Source: an uncultured Bacillota bacterium
Lineage (GTDB): Bacteria; Bacillota; Clostridia; Christensenellales; UBA1242
Length of the DNA: 64,000 nucleotides
Direction of reading: 5' to 3'
Assembly (NCBI GenBank): GCA_949292985.1
Contig: CASFBF010000010.1
Location: 77,485 to 141,484 of the forward strand
In this document: positions 1-8,614 of the stretch, in pieces
Layout: every line of letters starts with the position of its first letter
How positions within the stretch are numbered: the first letter of the stretch is position 1
The notes under the pieces: model-generated
Told to the model about the DNA's origin: nothing
The model's input: only the letters and a program-made list of their open reading frames with translations
Database searches by the model: none
Translations under genes and position numbers: made by a program

Positions 1-456
1 CTGTAAAGCTTGTTCCGAAGAAACGCCAAAATCTTTAGATTTATTTACCAAATTTGCGGTTAAATCTCCACAAACAATTTCTATTTTTTCATTGCCAGTT
101 AATTTTGTTTCTAAATCTGCCATATGTTTTCCAGTTCTATAATTAAATTCTAAAAGCACATCTTTCTCTTCACCATCAATAATTATTTTACACAACTCTG
201 TCTCGCAAGAATTTAGTTGTGCAACAATCAAAGCGAAGTTTACTTTTTCTGTACTTTTGCCATCATACTTAAAGTCATCCTCTCTTTGTCCTGATGCCAA
301 AGATACTTTTAAATCCTCGTTATCTGAAAAAAAATAAACGTTCGTAATTTCTGACATATTGTTTTTTACAAGCGAAAGGTTATCCATATCTCCACAACCT
401 GCCAGTCCAATAATAGGCACCAAACATAACAGCCCTAAAAACAATTTTTTTAACAT
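1..456 (-). CDS. Putative lipoprotein, C-terminus beyond the window
   Basis: Reading the minus strand from 456 gives 152 codons with no stop before the window edge, so the gene is truncated at its 3' end. The protein starts with MLKKLFLGLLCLVPIIGLAG followed by Cys, a lysine-rich n-region, hydrophobic core and LAGC lipobox, so it should be exported and lipid-anchored. The mature part is soluble, rich in charged residues and has no domain I recognise. The start is set by an AGGAGG ribosome binding site at 461-466, about four bases from the ATG. It is divergent from fba. Function unknown. Confidence 0.8.
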   Translation of the reverse strand, partial: MLKKLFLGLLCLVPIIGLAGCGDMDNLSLVKNNMSEITNVYFFSDNEDLKVSLASGQREDDFKYDGKSTEKVNFALIVAQLNSCETELCKIIIDGEEKDVLLEFNYRTGKHMADLETKLTGNEKIEIVCGDLTANLVNKSKDFGVSSEQALQ

Positions 457-505
457 AATTTCCTCCTTTGCCTTAATTTATGTTTTGCAAAATGCGAAAA
501 TGTGA

Positions 506-511
506 TATAAT
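506..511 (+). promoter_or_regulatory. Extended -10 promoter of fba, leaderless arrangement
   Basis: TATAAT preceded by TG one base upstream (extended -10) ends 7 nt before the fba ATG at 519. The -35 is weak (TTTTGC at 483-488). No Shine-Dalgarno sequence fits between the -10 box and the ATG. Confidence 0.6.
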
Positions 512-518
512 TTGTCAT

Positions 519-1439
519 ATGAAAAATTTATCTTATTACTATAAAAAAGCAATCAAAGAAGGCTTTGCAGTTGGTGCATTTAATTTTTCGAATTTAGAAA
601 CATTAAAGGCAATTTGTTCTGCTGCACAAAAAACAAACAGCCCAGTAATAATAGCAATAACAGAAGGCGCATTAAATTACTTCGGCATTGACTTTGTTGT
701 AGCAATAACCAAAACTGCAAAAAAACAATATTCCACCCCTATTTTTTTACATTTAGACCATGGTCAGAGTTTTGAAACTTGCGCTCTTGCCGTCGACAAT
801 GGCTTTGACAGTGTTATGATAGATGCAAGTTCTCTTGCTTTTGAAGAAAACATAAAACTCACAAAACAAGTGGTTGATTATGCCCATAAAAAAGGTGTGC
901 TTGTTGAAGGTGAACTTGGTCAAATTAAAGGCATTGAAGACAATCTTTCTAATGAGCAAAATCATTTCACAGCCCCTTTACAAGCAAAAGAATTTGTTGA
1001 AAAAACCCGAGTTGATAGCCTTGCAGTTGCAATAGGCACAAGCCATGGTGCTTACAAGTTTAATGGCGAAAGTAAATTAAGATTTGATATTTTAAGTGAA
1101 ATAGAAAAACAATTGCCAGCATTTCCCCTTGTTCTTCATGGCGCATCAGCAGTAAATCAGGAATTTGTTAACGAGGTCAATCTTTATGGTGGAAAATTAG
1201 GATACCCAAAAGGCGTAGATGAAAAATTAACCAACATTGCAGTAACAAAACACAATATTGTAAAAATAAATATTGACACCGATTTAAGAATTGCCTTCAC
1301 GGCTGGCGTGCGTAAATCACTCAAAGATAACCCTGAAAACTTTGATGCACGAAAATATTTAAAATCAGGTCAGGAAAATGTTGAGAGCGTTGTAACTCAT
1401 AAAATTAAAAATGTTTTAAACAGTTATTCAAAAATTTAA
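519..1439 (+). CDS. fba: Class II fructose-1,6-bisphosphate aldolase
   Basis: A 306-aa zinc-dependent aldolase of glycolysis and gluconeogenesis that interconverts fructose-1,6-bisphosphate with glyceraldehyde-3-phosphate and dihydroxyacetone phosphate. The metal and substrate motif HLDHG lies near residue 78. GELG, the VAIGTSHG loop, LHGAS and the phosphate-binding KINIDTDLR stretch follow in family order, and the length is normal for this TIM-barrel family. A longer frame reaches back to 480, but that extension would contain the promoter -10 box. The ATG at 519 begins the conserved N-terminus and sits where transcription should start. GatY/KbaY-type tagatose aldolases share the fold and cannot be fully excluded. 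Confidence 0.9.
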   Translation: MKNLSYYYKKAIKEGFAVGAFNFSNLETLKAICSAAQKTNSPVIIAITEGALNYFGIDFVVAITKTAKKQYSTPIFLHLDHGQSFETCALAVDNGFDSVMIDASSLAFEENIKLTKQVVDYAHKKGVLVEGELGQIKGIEDNLSNEQNHFTAPLQAKEFVEKTRVDSLAVAIGTSHGAYKFNGESKLRFDILSEIEKQLPAFPLVLHGASAVNQEFVNEVNLYGGKLGYPKGVDEKLTNIAVTKHNIVKINIDTDLRIAFTAGVRKSLKDNPENFDARKYLKSGQENVESVVTHKIKNVLNSYSKI

Positions 1440-1440
1440 A

Positions 1441-1468
1441 AAAAGCAAGCGCATATTCGCTTGCTTTT
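1441..1468. terminator. Bidirectional terminator between convergent genes
   Basis: An 11-bp perfect stem with A/T tails on both sides (AAAAGCAAGCG, 6-nt loop, CGCTTGCTTTT) separates fba from the convergent 597-aa gene. It can act in both directions. Confidence 0.85.
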
Positions 1469-3260
1469 ATCGTCCCAATGTCTTACCAGCATCTTTCCCT
1501 GCCTGAACCGCATTTTGTGCAAGTTCTTTTGCTTTTGCTTTTGTTGCTTCACTATCTTTCAAAACTTGCTCTCTGTCTGTTTTTAACAACATTTGAGCAT
1601 CAAATTTTTGTAACTCTGAAATAATGTTTGCATATTCCTTATAAATTTCATCAAAAACCGCAAATTTTGCTTCACTATCTACATCTGCAATTTGCATTTC
1701 TGCAACATTTTGTCCAAAGTCGTTGCCTTTAAATTTGCTATTGTTTAGATATCCAATTGTTAATGTAATCGCTTCTCTAAGTTCATTTGATTTTCCAAGC
1801 GATTTTTCTTTATATAAACCCTTTTTGTTCCCCTGAGCATACAACTCTTTAACAATCAATTTCCTAAACTTTTCTGCTTCTTGCTTTGATTTAAATTGAG
1901 ATTTCCCGTAATTTGCATACTTGTCAGCAGAAAGTACGTTTAATTTTTTTACATCTTCAAGTGCGGTATCTTGGATCTGTTTTATCTCTTTTGCTTCAAT
2001 CGAGTCCATACACTGAATAAGTGGAAGAATAAACATTTGTTGATATACTTTTTTGCCAGAATCATTCATTCCACAGTTTTCAAGCATAATCAAGTTTGCA
2101 AGCATTACTTCTGCAATTTCTTCTGGTGTATCTATAATTTTATCTTCTTTGTTTTCAAATATCTCTTTATCTAAATAAGCAAAAGCGCCTAATGCCGAAC
2201 CAACATTCCCTAATTCAGCATATGCTTTCTCTACATCTTCAAAACTTGGGACTTCTGTTGGTTTAACAAGTGAAATACCGTTGTCTTTTATTATTATAAA
2301 AGGATAATTAGAGCCTTGGTTTGTTATACGAACAGCAAGATCATTAACCTTTTCAATACTTCTATGCAACTGTTGCTCTAAAACTAAATCATAGAAGAGA
2401 GCACCTGCATCTGTGTTATAATTCCCGCCGTTACTGTTTAATTGTTCAAGTCTGGCTTTGCAAAGTTTTACTGCTTCTTCTCTTACAATTCCATTATCGA
2501 TATCAAAAATTCTTTCACTAATACTTTTTCTTAAAGGAATTGTCAAAGTTTTTAAAATTTGATTATAACTTTCGTCATCTTTAATAATGCTTCTCAAAGT
2601 TAAAATTGTTGCTAAATATACTACTGGCATTTTCAAATCAAATTCCTCACCAGATGTTTTTTTCTCAACAACAAATTTTGGGCATTTGTTAACTATAAAA
2701 TCATTAAGTAACGAGCAAACCAAAAATTTAGATCCCTCTTCTCTTGAAATAGGCGTACTAAATTCTTTGTCAGCAGTCATATTAAATTTAAAAGAGCGTT
2801 CACCATCTTTAACTTCTTCATGAACTTCACCCATTTTTCTTACAATATCGTAGTACTTGTCTACGTCTTCTTTCATTTGATCACTTGAAGGCAGTTGTTT
2901 GATCCAAGCATAAATTTTACCAAAATCACCTTCACCTTCTTGATATAACCTTTCGCTCTCTTGCTTTCTTTTTTCAGCATTGTCGCCAAACATACCCATG
3001 TTTGCCATCTGATCTAAATCTTTTAAAACTCCACCGAGGGTTCTTCCACCAAAAACACGCCTATATTCCAAACCATCTCTTTCCATTTTAACCTGTTTTG
3101 CAATAAATGGAAATAAAACCGCAACTTCTTCACGTGAAAAATCATGATTAGTTTTTTTCAGCGATTTTTTAGCGCTTGAAACCAAATCTCTTTTTGTGAT
3201 CGTGCTTGTTCCATTGTAAATTTTATCAATATATTCAGAAATGTTTTTTACTTTAAACAT
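1467..3260 (-). CDS. Uncharacterised 597-aa cytoplasmic protein
   Basis: I do not recognise this protein. It has no signal peptide and no membrane segment. It is mostly predicted helical and charged, with a basic, SAKKSLKKT-containing N-terminal 60 residues. The last 60 residues are Ala/Lys/Glu-rich, like a coiled coil or late-embryogenesis-abundant-type tail (repeated KA, EA, AGKDAGK motifs). The start at 3260 is supported by a G-rich ribosome binding site (GGGGG) about 5 nt upstream and by a good promoter at 3285-3313. It is monocistronic, converging on fba and following htrA on the same strand. A structural or storage role is possible, but nothing in the sequence shows it. Confidence 0.75.
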   Translation of the reverse strand: MFKVKNISEYIDKIYNGTSTITKRDLVSSAKKSLKKTNHDFSREEVAVLFPFIAKQVKMERDGLEYRRVFGGRTLGGVLKDLDQMANMGMFGDNAEKRKQESERLYQEGEGDFGKIYAWIKQLPSSDQMKEDVDKYYDIVRKMGEVHEEVKDGERSFKFNMTADKEFSTPISREEGSKFLVCSLLNDFIVNKCPKFVVEKKTSGEEFDLKMPVVYLATILTLRSIIKDDESYNQILKTLTIPLRKSISERIFDIDNGIVREEAVKLCKARLEQLNSNGGNYNTDAGALFYDLVLEQQLHRSIEKVNDLAVRITNQGSNYPFIIIKDNGISLVKPTEVPSFEDVEKAYAELGNVGSALGAFAYLDKEIFENKEDKIIDTPEEIAEVMLANLIMLENCGMNDSGKKVYQQMFILPLIQCMDSIEAKEIKQIQDTALEDVKKLNVLSADKYANYGKSQFKSKQEAEKFRKLIVKELYAQGNKKGLYKEKSLGKSNELREAITLTIGYLNNSKFKGNDFGQNVAEMQIADVDSEAKFAVFDEIYKEYANIISELQKFDAQMLLKTDREQVLKDSEATKAKAKELAQNAVQAGKDAGKTLGR

Positions 3261-3284
3261 ACTGTCCCCCTCATTACTTGTATG

Positions 3285-3313
3285 ATTATATCACTTTTGG
3301 AGACAAAATTCAA
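3285..3313 (-). promoter_or_regulatory. Sigma-A promoter of the 597-aa gene
   Basis: On the minus strand TTGAAT (3308-3313) and TATAAT (3285-3290) are separated by 17 nt. The promoter lies upstream of a normal leader carrying a ribosome binding site. Confidence 0.7.
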
Positions 3314-3328
3314 TAGGTAACATAAAAA

Positions 3329-4336
3329 TTATTGTAAAATTACCATTGTTTCTTTCGTAATGCCACTTCTGTAAAAATTAACAACAACGGCATCGCCCTG
3401 GTTATAGGACAACACTGCTTTTCTTAAATCCAGCAAATTATGAACTTCCATTCCGCCGAATTGATAAATTAAATCTCCTTTTTGTAATCCCGCTTCGGTG
3501 GCAGGCCCATCGGTTGAAATGACATAAACGCCATCACCATCTAACTTCTCACCATAAGCAAGGGCTATGTCACTATCAAATCCAAATACGCCTAAGTATG
3601 GTGAAACATAATTGGTGTTTTCTCTTATTTTTTCTGTTACTATACTTCCAATTTCAATAGGAATGGCAAAACCGATGCCTTCGCCTTCTGTGGCTTTAAG
3701 TGTGTTTATTCCTATAACCTGACCAGCACTGTTAATAAGTGGTCCACCAGAATTGCCAGGATTGATTGCTGCATCATGCTGAATTAAACTTTGTAAAAAA
3801 CTAGCGCCTTCACTACTTTGTGTTTCAAGCGTTCTGTTAGTTGCACTGATTATCCCATGAGTAACGGTGTGTTTAAATTCAAGCGTTAACGGCGTGCCAA
3901 GAGCAAAAACTTCTTGCCCGATATAAACATCACCAGTGTTGACACCCAAATATGGAATTTCCCTAGATGAACGAACAACAGCCAAATCTAAACCTGGTTC
4001 TGTCCACAAAAGTTTGCCTGTTCCTGTGGTTTTATCAGCATAATATAAAGTTATGTTGCTTCCGCCTTCTACAACATGATTGTTTGTTAATATTAAACCA
4101 TCATCGGTTATAGCAAAACCGCTTCCTATCGCATAACCATCAGGCAAATCCACTGAAATACCAACAACGGCACTTCTAGCCTGAGAAAGCATATCACTAA
4201 GCGATGTGGTGCTTTCAGTTGCTATGCGCCTTACGCTCATATCAACACTTGGATCGCCCGTTTGAGTTCCACAACCTGCGAGTAAAATAGGAATAATTAA
4301 GATAAAACTAAACAAAAAACAAAAAAATTTCTTCAT
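3329..4336 (-). CDS. htrA: HtrA/DegP-like serine protease with PDZ domain, lipoprotein
   Basis: A 335-aa extracytoplasmic quality-control protease that degrades or refolds misfolded exported proteins. The N-terminus is a lipoprotein signal (ILLAGC lipobox), rather than the single membrane anchor common in Bacillus HtrA. The chymotrypsin-like triad is visible: His in TNNHVV (about residue 87), Asp in LDLAVV (about 117) and Ser in GNSGGP (about 195). One C-terminal PDZ domain (about 240-335) contains the YLGV-type entry and the GLQKGDLIYQFGG loop. It lies 34 nt downstream of walJ, with its own GGAGA ribosome binding site. The walJ-htrA neighbourhood is conserved in Bacillota (yycJ-yycK). Confident. 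Confidence 0.92.
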   Translation of the reverse strand: MKKFFCFLFSFILIIPILLAGCGTQTGDPSVDMSVRRIATESTTSLSDMLSQARSAVVGISVDLPDGYAIGSGFAITDDGLILTNNHVVEGGSNITLYYADKTTGTGKLLWTEPGLDLAVVRSSREIPYLGVNTGDVYIGQEVFALGTPLTLEFKHTVTHGIISATNRTLETQSSEGASFLQSLIQHDAAINPGNSGGPLINSAGQVIGINTLKATEGEGIGFAIPIEIGSIVTEKIRENTNYVSPYLGVFGFDSDIALAYGEKLDGDGVYVISTDGPATEAGLQKGDLIYQFGGMEVHNLLDLRKAVLSYNQGDAVVVNFYRSGITKETMVILQ

Positions 4337-4370
4337 AAACTCTCCTTTTTTGAGAAGTCATGAAGAAATC

Positions 4371-5153
4371 TTAAAGTCTAAACATCGTTCCAGGATTAGG
4401 ACTTGCCACATCAATTTTAACATGCACCCCTTCAATAATTCCATAATCTCTAAGTTTTTGAGAGATGTATGAATATGCTAAATCAGGAGTGTTATTTTCC
4501 CTGCTTAAATGCGACAGCACTATTTGTCTGCTTCCACTTTCAACAAGATATCTAATCAAAAGAGCGGATTCGTCATTTGATAGATGTCCTCTGCCCCCTG
4601 AAATTCTATGTTTTAGTGCAAGCGGATAGCGTTTGCCTTCTTTAAGCATAGTTTTATCATAGTTGGCTTCAAGATATACTAACTGACTTCCCCGAATACT
4701 GTCTAGTATTCTGTCGTTAGTATGCCCAACATCTGTTAAAATACTAATTTTTGCTCCATTATTTTCAAAAGAATATCCAAAACTAGGCACATCGTGTGGA
4801 ACTTCAATGGCATGAACCACTATATCACGCAAAGTAAAGGTGTCTGTTTCATAAAATCTTCGATTTTTAGATGGTGTTTTCACCAACTTAAATTTTAAAT
4901 TATCCCAAACGCTTTTATGTGCAAAAATTGGCTTATCAAATTTATACGAAAATGCGTCCACGCCTTTTATATGGTCGTTATGTTCATGGGTAACTAAAAT
5001 GGCATCAATATCATCTGGGGAAACATTGATAAGGCTTAATCGTTTAACCGCCTCTGCACAAGAAAGACCAATGTCAACCAAAATCTTGACATTTTCACTT
5101 TCAACATATGTCATATTCCCGTCACTGCCAGACGCCAAACATATAATACGCAT
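4371..5153 (-). CDS. walJ: WalJ/YycJ-type metallo-beta-lactamase-fold hydrolase
   Basis: A 260-aa MBL-fold protein of the YycJ family, presumed cytoplasmic; family members act as 5'-3' exonucleases or cell-wall/division coordinators. The opening CLASGSDGN and the metal motif HEHNDH (residues about 58-63) are typical. Later ligands are TDVGHT, the GHLSN histidine and the C-terminal SHLSRENN motif. Usually the gene lies downstream of the walRK two-component genes. Here only htrA follows, and uvrA is upstream on the same strand. It has no Shine-Dalgarno sequence. A promoter with a -10 box six bases before the ATG makes it a leaderless candidate. Confidence 0.88.
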   Translation of the reverse strand: MRIICLASGSDGNMTYVESENVKILVDIGLSCAEAVKRLSLINVSPDDIDAILVTHEHNDHIKGVDAFSYKFDKPIFAHKSVWDNLKFKLVKTPSKNRRFYETDTFTLRDIVVHAIEVPHDVPSFGYSFENNGAKISILTDVGHTNDRILDSIRGSQLVYLEANYDKTMLKEGKRYPLALKHRISGGRGHLSNDESALLIRYLVESGSRQIVLSHLSRENNTPDLAYSYISQKLRDYGIIEGVHVKIDVASPNPGTMFRL

Positions 5154-5159
5154 GGCAAT

Positions 5160-5188
5160 ATTTTATCACTTTATACAACTTTTTGCAA
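5160..5188 (-). promoter_or_regulatory. Leaderless-type promoter of walJ
   Basis: TTGCAA (5183-5188), 17-nt spacer, TAAAAT (5160-5165) with upstream TG. The -10 box ends six bases before the walJ ATG. The promoter lies in the short gap behind the uvrA stop codon. Confidence 0.7.
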
Positions 5189-5192
5189 GATT

Positions 5193-8030
5193 TTATTTAT
5201 TTGCCAAAATCTTTTTCAAAAACATGCCAGTAAATGATTTAGGATTTTCTGCAACCTGTTCCGGAGTTCCTGTGGCAACAACTTCGCCTCCGCCAGAGCC
5301 TCCCTCTGGTCCTAAATCAATTATTTGATCGGCACACTTAATCACATCTAAGTTATGCTCAATAACAACAACCGTGTTTCCGTTGCCAACAAGCCTGTTT
5401 AAAATATTTATAAGTTTTTTTACATCATACATATGAAGTCCGGTTGTTGGCTCATCTAAAATATAAAAAGTTTTGCCCGTTTCTCGTTTAGCAAGTTCAG
5501 TTGCAAGTTTAACCCTTTGTGCTTCACCGCCTGAAAGCGTTGTGGCAGGCTGGCCAAGTTTAATGTAAGAAAGCCCAACATCATAAAGCGCCTGCAATTT
5601 ATTTTTAATACTTGGAATAGAAGCAAAAAATTCAAGTGCCTCTTCAACCGTCATATCTAAAACATCGGTAATAGTTTTGCCCTTATATTTAACTTCCAAA
5701 GTTTCACGGTTGTATCTTTTGCCCTTGCATACTTCGCATGGAACAGATATGTCTGGCAAGAAATACATTTCAATTTCTTTTACTCCTGCGCCATCACACG
5801 CTTCACATCGTCCGCCATGCACATTAAATGAAAACCTGCTTGCAGTAAATCCCCTCATTTTTGCATCAGGTGTTGAAGCAAAAAGTTCTCTTATTGGAGT
5901 AAACACACCCGTATATGTTGCAGGGTTGCTTCGTGGAGTTCTGCCAATAGGCGCTTGGTCTATGCAAATTACTTTGTCAAGTTGCTCAACTCCCTCAATT
6001 TTATCAAATTTGCCAAGTTCCAACTTACTTGCATTTAAAGAATTTGATAAATATGGATAAACTACTTCATTGATTAAACTAGACTTTCCACTTCCCGAAA
6101 CACCTGTAACAACTGTAAGAACACCAAGCGGGATATCTACATTCATTTTTTTCAAGTTATTTTCTGCCGCACCACGCACTTTCAAAAATCCAGAAGGTTG
6201 TTTGCGTGAAGATGGAATTTCAATTTTTTCCTCACCCCGCAAAAATTTCGCAGTTACAGAATTTGGACTTTTAAGAACTTCTTGTAGTGGACCGTTTGCC
6301 ACAATTTCTCCACCATGCACGCCTGCATATGGTCCAACATCAACAATCCAATCTGCCTCACGCATAGTGTCTTCGTCATGTTCAACAACAATCAAAGTAT
6401 TTCCTAAATCACGCAGGTTTTTTAAAGTGGCAAGCAATTTTTCATTATCTCGCTGGTGCAAACCTATGCTTGGCTCATCTAAAATATACAAAACACCAAC
6501 AAGTCCTGAACCTATTTGTGTGGCAAGTCTAATTCTTTGCGCCTCCCCGCCAGACAAAGTTTCTGCCGAGCGTGAAAGAGTAAGATAGCCAAGTCCAACA
6601 TCAGAAAGAAATTTAAGCCTTGCAATTATTTCTTTTAAAATGCTTTCAGCCACCACCATTTTATACTTTGCAAGTTTAAGGTTTTGCATATACGGCAAAA
6701 GTTCGCTTACAGGCATATCACAAATATCAATAATATCTTTTCCATTTATTTTAATTGAAAGTGCCGATTCATTTAGTCTTTTCCCGTGGCAAACCTTACA
6801 AGTTTGATTTCTTAAAAACTTGCCAATTTCAAAGCGCATGAATTCGCTTTTAGTTTCAGCAAGTCTGCGTTTAAGGTTGTTTATAAGCCCTTCAAAACTT
6901 AGCGCATGCGAACCCCTAAAACGCTCTTCCATTTTATTTCTATGCTCGCTTTTAAAAATATCCAGTTTTTCCCCATTGTTTCCATATAAAAGAATTTGAA
7001 TATCCTTTTTTGGCAAATCTTTTACAGGCTTATCAAGAGCAATTCCGTATTTTTCACTGAGCGCATCAAAATAAAGTTTAGCCATGCTTCCCTGTTCATA
7101 TTTCCAGCCAGTTATGTTAAATGCCCCTTGTTCAATTGTTAAATGTGAATTTTTTAGCACAAGCGATTCATCTATATCCGCAATTTCTCCTAAACCCGAA
7201 CAATTTGGACAAGCGCCGAATGGCGCATTAAAAGAAAACAATCTTGGCGTGATCTCTTCCAAAGTCCAACCGCACGTTGGGCATGAATAGTTTGTAGAGT
7301 AAAGTTCTTCTTGACCATCAAAATCAACAACTGCAAGCCCTTCTGCAAGTTTAATTGCAGTTTCCAAACTTTCGGTTAATCTTGCTTGAACTCCTTCTTT
7401 TAAAATAAGCCTGTCAATCACAACTTTTATTTCGTGCTTAATGTTTTTGTCAAGATTTATTTCTTCATCTAGCGTATACATAATTCCATCAACCAGCACA
7501 CGAACATATCCGCTTTTTCTAAGCGAATCAAAAAGTTTTGCAAAGGCACCTTTTTCGGTTCTAACAACTGGGCTTAAAATTGTAAGTTTTTCGCCCTCTG
7601 GATGCGACATAACATCATCAACAATTTGGTCAATCGTTTGCCTTGAAATAGCCTTGTGGCAATTTGGGCAATATGCTTCTCCCACCCTTGCAAACAACAA
7701 CCTTAAATAATCATAAATTTCTGTTACCGTTCCCACGGTGGAACGAGGGTTATGGTTTGTGGTTTTTTGGTCAATAGAAATGGCTGGCGACAATCCTTCA
7801 ATTGCCTCCACATCAGGTTTTTGTGCTTGTCCCAAAAACATTCTTGCATATGAAGAAAGGCTTTCAATATATCGTCTTTGCCCTTCTGCAAAAATAGTTC
7901 CAAAAGCAAGAGAAGTTTTACCTGAGCCACTCACACCAGTAAAAACAATTAACTTTTCTCTTGGAATAGTTAAACTGATGTTTTTTAAATTATTTTCTTT
8001 TGCTTCAATAATTTTAATAGTTGTATTCAT
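5193..8030 (-). CDS. uvrA: Excinuclease ABC subunit A
   Basis: A damage-recognition ATPase of nucleotide excision repair (945 aa, normal length), acting as a dimer with UvrB. It has two ABC ATPase halves: Walker A GVSGSGKTS near residue 32 and again near 640, with two LSGGEAQR signatures and ILDEPSIGL/ILDEPTTGL Walker B motifs. Cys-rich zinc modules include CPNC, CPTC-CPNC, CKVC and CEAC-CEVC. The frame extends to 8048, but the ATG at 8030 starts the conserved TIKIIEAKENNLKN region and has a -10 box exactly six bases upstream. No Shine-Dalgarno is present. uvrB lies upstream with one small gene between. Confidence 0.96.
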   Translation of the reverse strand: MNTTIKIIEAKENNLKNISLTIPREKLIVFTGVSGSGKTSLAFGTIFAEGQRRYIESLSSYARMFLGQAQKPDVEAIEGLSPAISIDQKTTNHNPRSTVGTVTEIYDYLRLLFARVGEAYCPNCHKAISRQTIDQIVDDVMSHPEGEKLTILSPVVRTEKGAFAKLFDSLRKSGYVRVLVDGIMYTLDEEINLDKNIKHEIKVVIDRLILKEGVQARLTESLETAIKLAEGLAVVDFDGQEELYSTNYSCPTCGWTLEEITPRLFSFNAPFGACPNCSGLGEIADIDESLVLKNSHLTIEQGAFNITGWKYEQGSMAKLYFDALSEKYGIALDKPVKDLPKKDIQILLYGNNGEKLDIFKSEHRNKMEERFRGSHALSFEGLINNLKRRLAETKSEFMRFEIGKFLRNQTCKVCHGKRLNESALSIKINGKDIIDICDMPVSELLPYMQNLKLAKYKMVVAESILKEIIARLKFLSDVGLGYLTLSRSAETLSGGEAQRIRLATQIGSGLVGVLYILDEPSIGLHQRDNEKLLATLKNLRDLGNTLIVVEHDEDTMREADWIVDVGPYAGVHGGEIVANGPLQEVLKSPNSVTAKFLRGEEKIEIPSSRKQPSGFLKVRGAAENNLKKMNVDIPLGVLTVVTGVSGSGKSSLINEVVYPYLSNSLNASKLELGKFDKIEGVEQLDKVICIDQAPIGRTPRSNPATYTGVFTPIRELFASTPDAKMRGFTASRFSFNVHGGRCEACDGAGVKEIEMYFLPDISVPCEVCKGKRYNRETLEVKYKGKTITDVLDMTVEEALEFFASIPSIKNKLQALYDVGLSYIKLGQPATTLSGGEAQRVKLATELAKRETGKTFYILDEPTTGLHMYDVKKLINILNRLVGNGNTVVVIEHNLDVIKCADQIIDLGPEGGSGGGEVVATGTPEQVAENPKSFTGMFLKKILANK

Positions 8031-8036
8031 AGATAA

Positions 8037-8042
8037 ATTATA
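8037..8042 (-). promoter_or_regulatory. Extended -10 promoter of uvrA, leaderless arrangement
   Basis: TATAAT with an upstream TG (extended -10) ends six bases before the uvrA ATG at 8030. A weak -35 (TTTATA) lies 17 nt upstream. Confidence 0.6.
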
Positions 8043-8094
8043 ACACAATGCTAAAAAATTATAAAGAAAAAAATAATAGGTGAACCTATCATCT

Positions 8095-8556
8095 TTACAT
8101 ACTCATCTTTTCAAAAATTTCTTTTGCTATTTTTAACTGTTTGATATCTTTTTCTTGTTCTTCAAATGGCAATTCACTGAAACTTTTTCCTAAAACTGGG
8201 TCATCTTTTGCCCAATTATTCCTTTTAAGCCATTCATCATGAATAATTTCCCCAGCTTCTTCCCTGCTTAATTCTTTGCCACTTTCAACAATGCTGGCAA
8301 CAACTTCTGCCGCTGCTTTGTTCTCCGCCTTCCAATCTTCACTCAACTCAAAATATGTGCTATTAGCAATATCTATTTCCACATTATCATTATCTATTAT
8401 TCTAACATTATGTGGTAAGTTTGAAAAATCTAATGCTTCCACAAACGTTAAGTCTTTAACTTTTTTCCATCTTGGCTCATATACACTATCACCTTGTTGC
8501 ATTGTTTTTCTCCAATCTTCGTGCAATGCACTAGCAATTTTTTCACTTAATTTCAT
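8095..8556 (-). CDS. Small RyR-like protein between uvrB and uvrA
   Basis: A 153-aa soluble acidic protein. Two segments share an [A/I]-H-[ED]-[DE]-W pattern: ALHEDWRK at residues about 10-17 and IIHDEWLKRNNW at about 104-115. The second is followed by LGKSFSELPFEEQEKDI, which resembles the bacterial RyR (ryanodine-receptor-repeat) domain layout of His-Trp, a short linker, a proline-hinged loop and a helix. The stretch VEIDIANSTYFELSEDW followed by ENKAAAEVV looks like a recurrent theme in uncharacterised bacterial proteins. The ATG has a GAGGAG ribosome binding site. The RyR assignment is inference from pattern only; function unknown. Confidence 0.75.
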   Translation of the reverse strand: MKLSEKIASALHEDWRKTMQQGDSVYEPRWKKVKDLTFVEALDFSNLPHNVRIIDNDNVEIDIANSTYFELSEDWKAENKAAAEVVASIVESGKELSREEAGEIIHDEWLKRNNWAKDDPVLGKSFSELPFEEQEKDIKQLKIAKEIFEKMSM

Positions 8557-8614
8557 ACTTTCTCCTCATATCATGAATTTTATAACCATTTTTTGCTGTC
8601 ATAAATAAATATTT

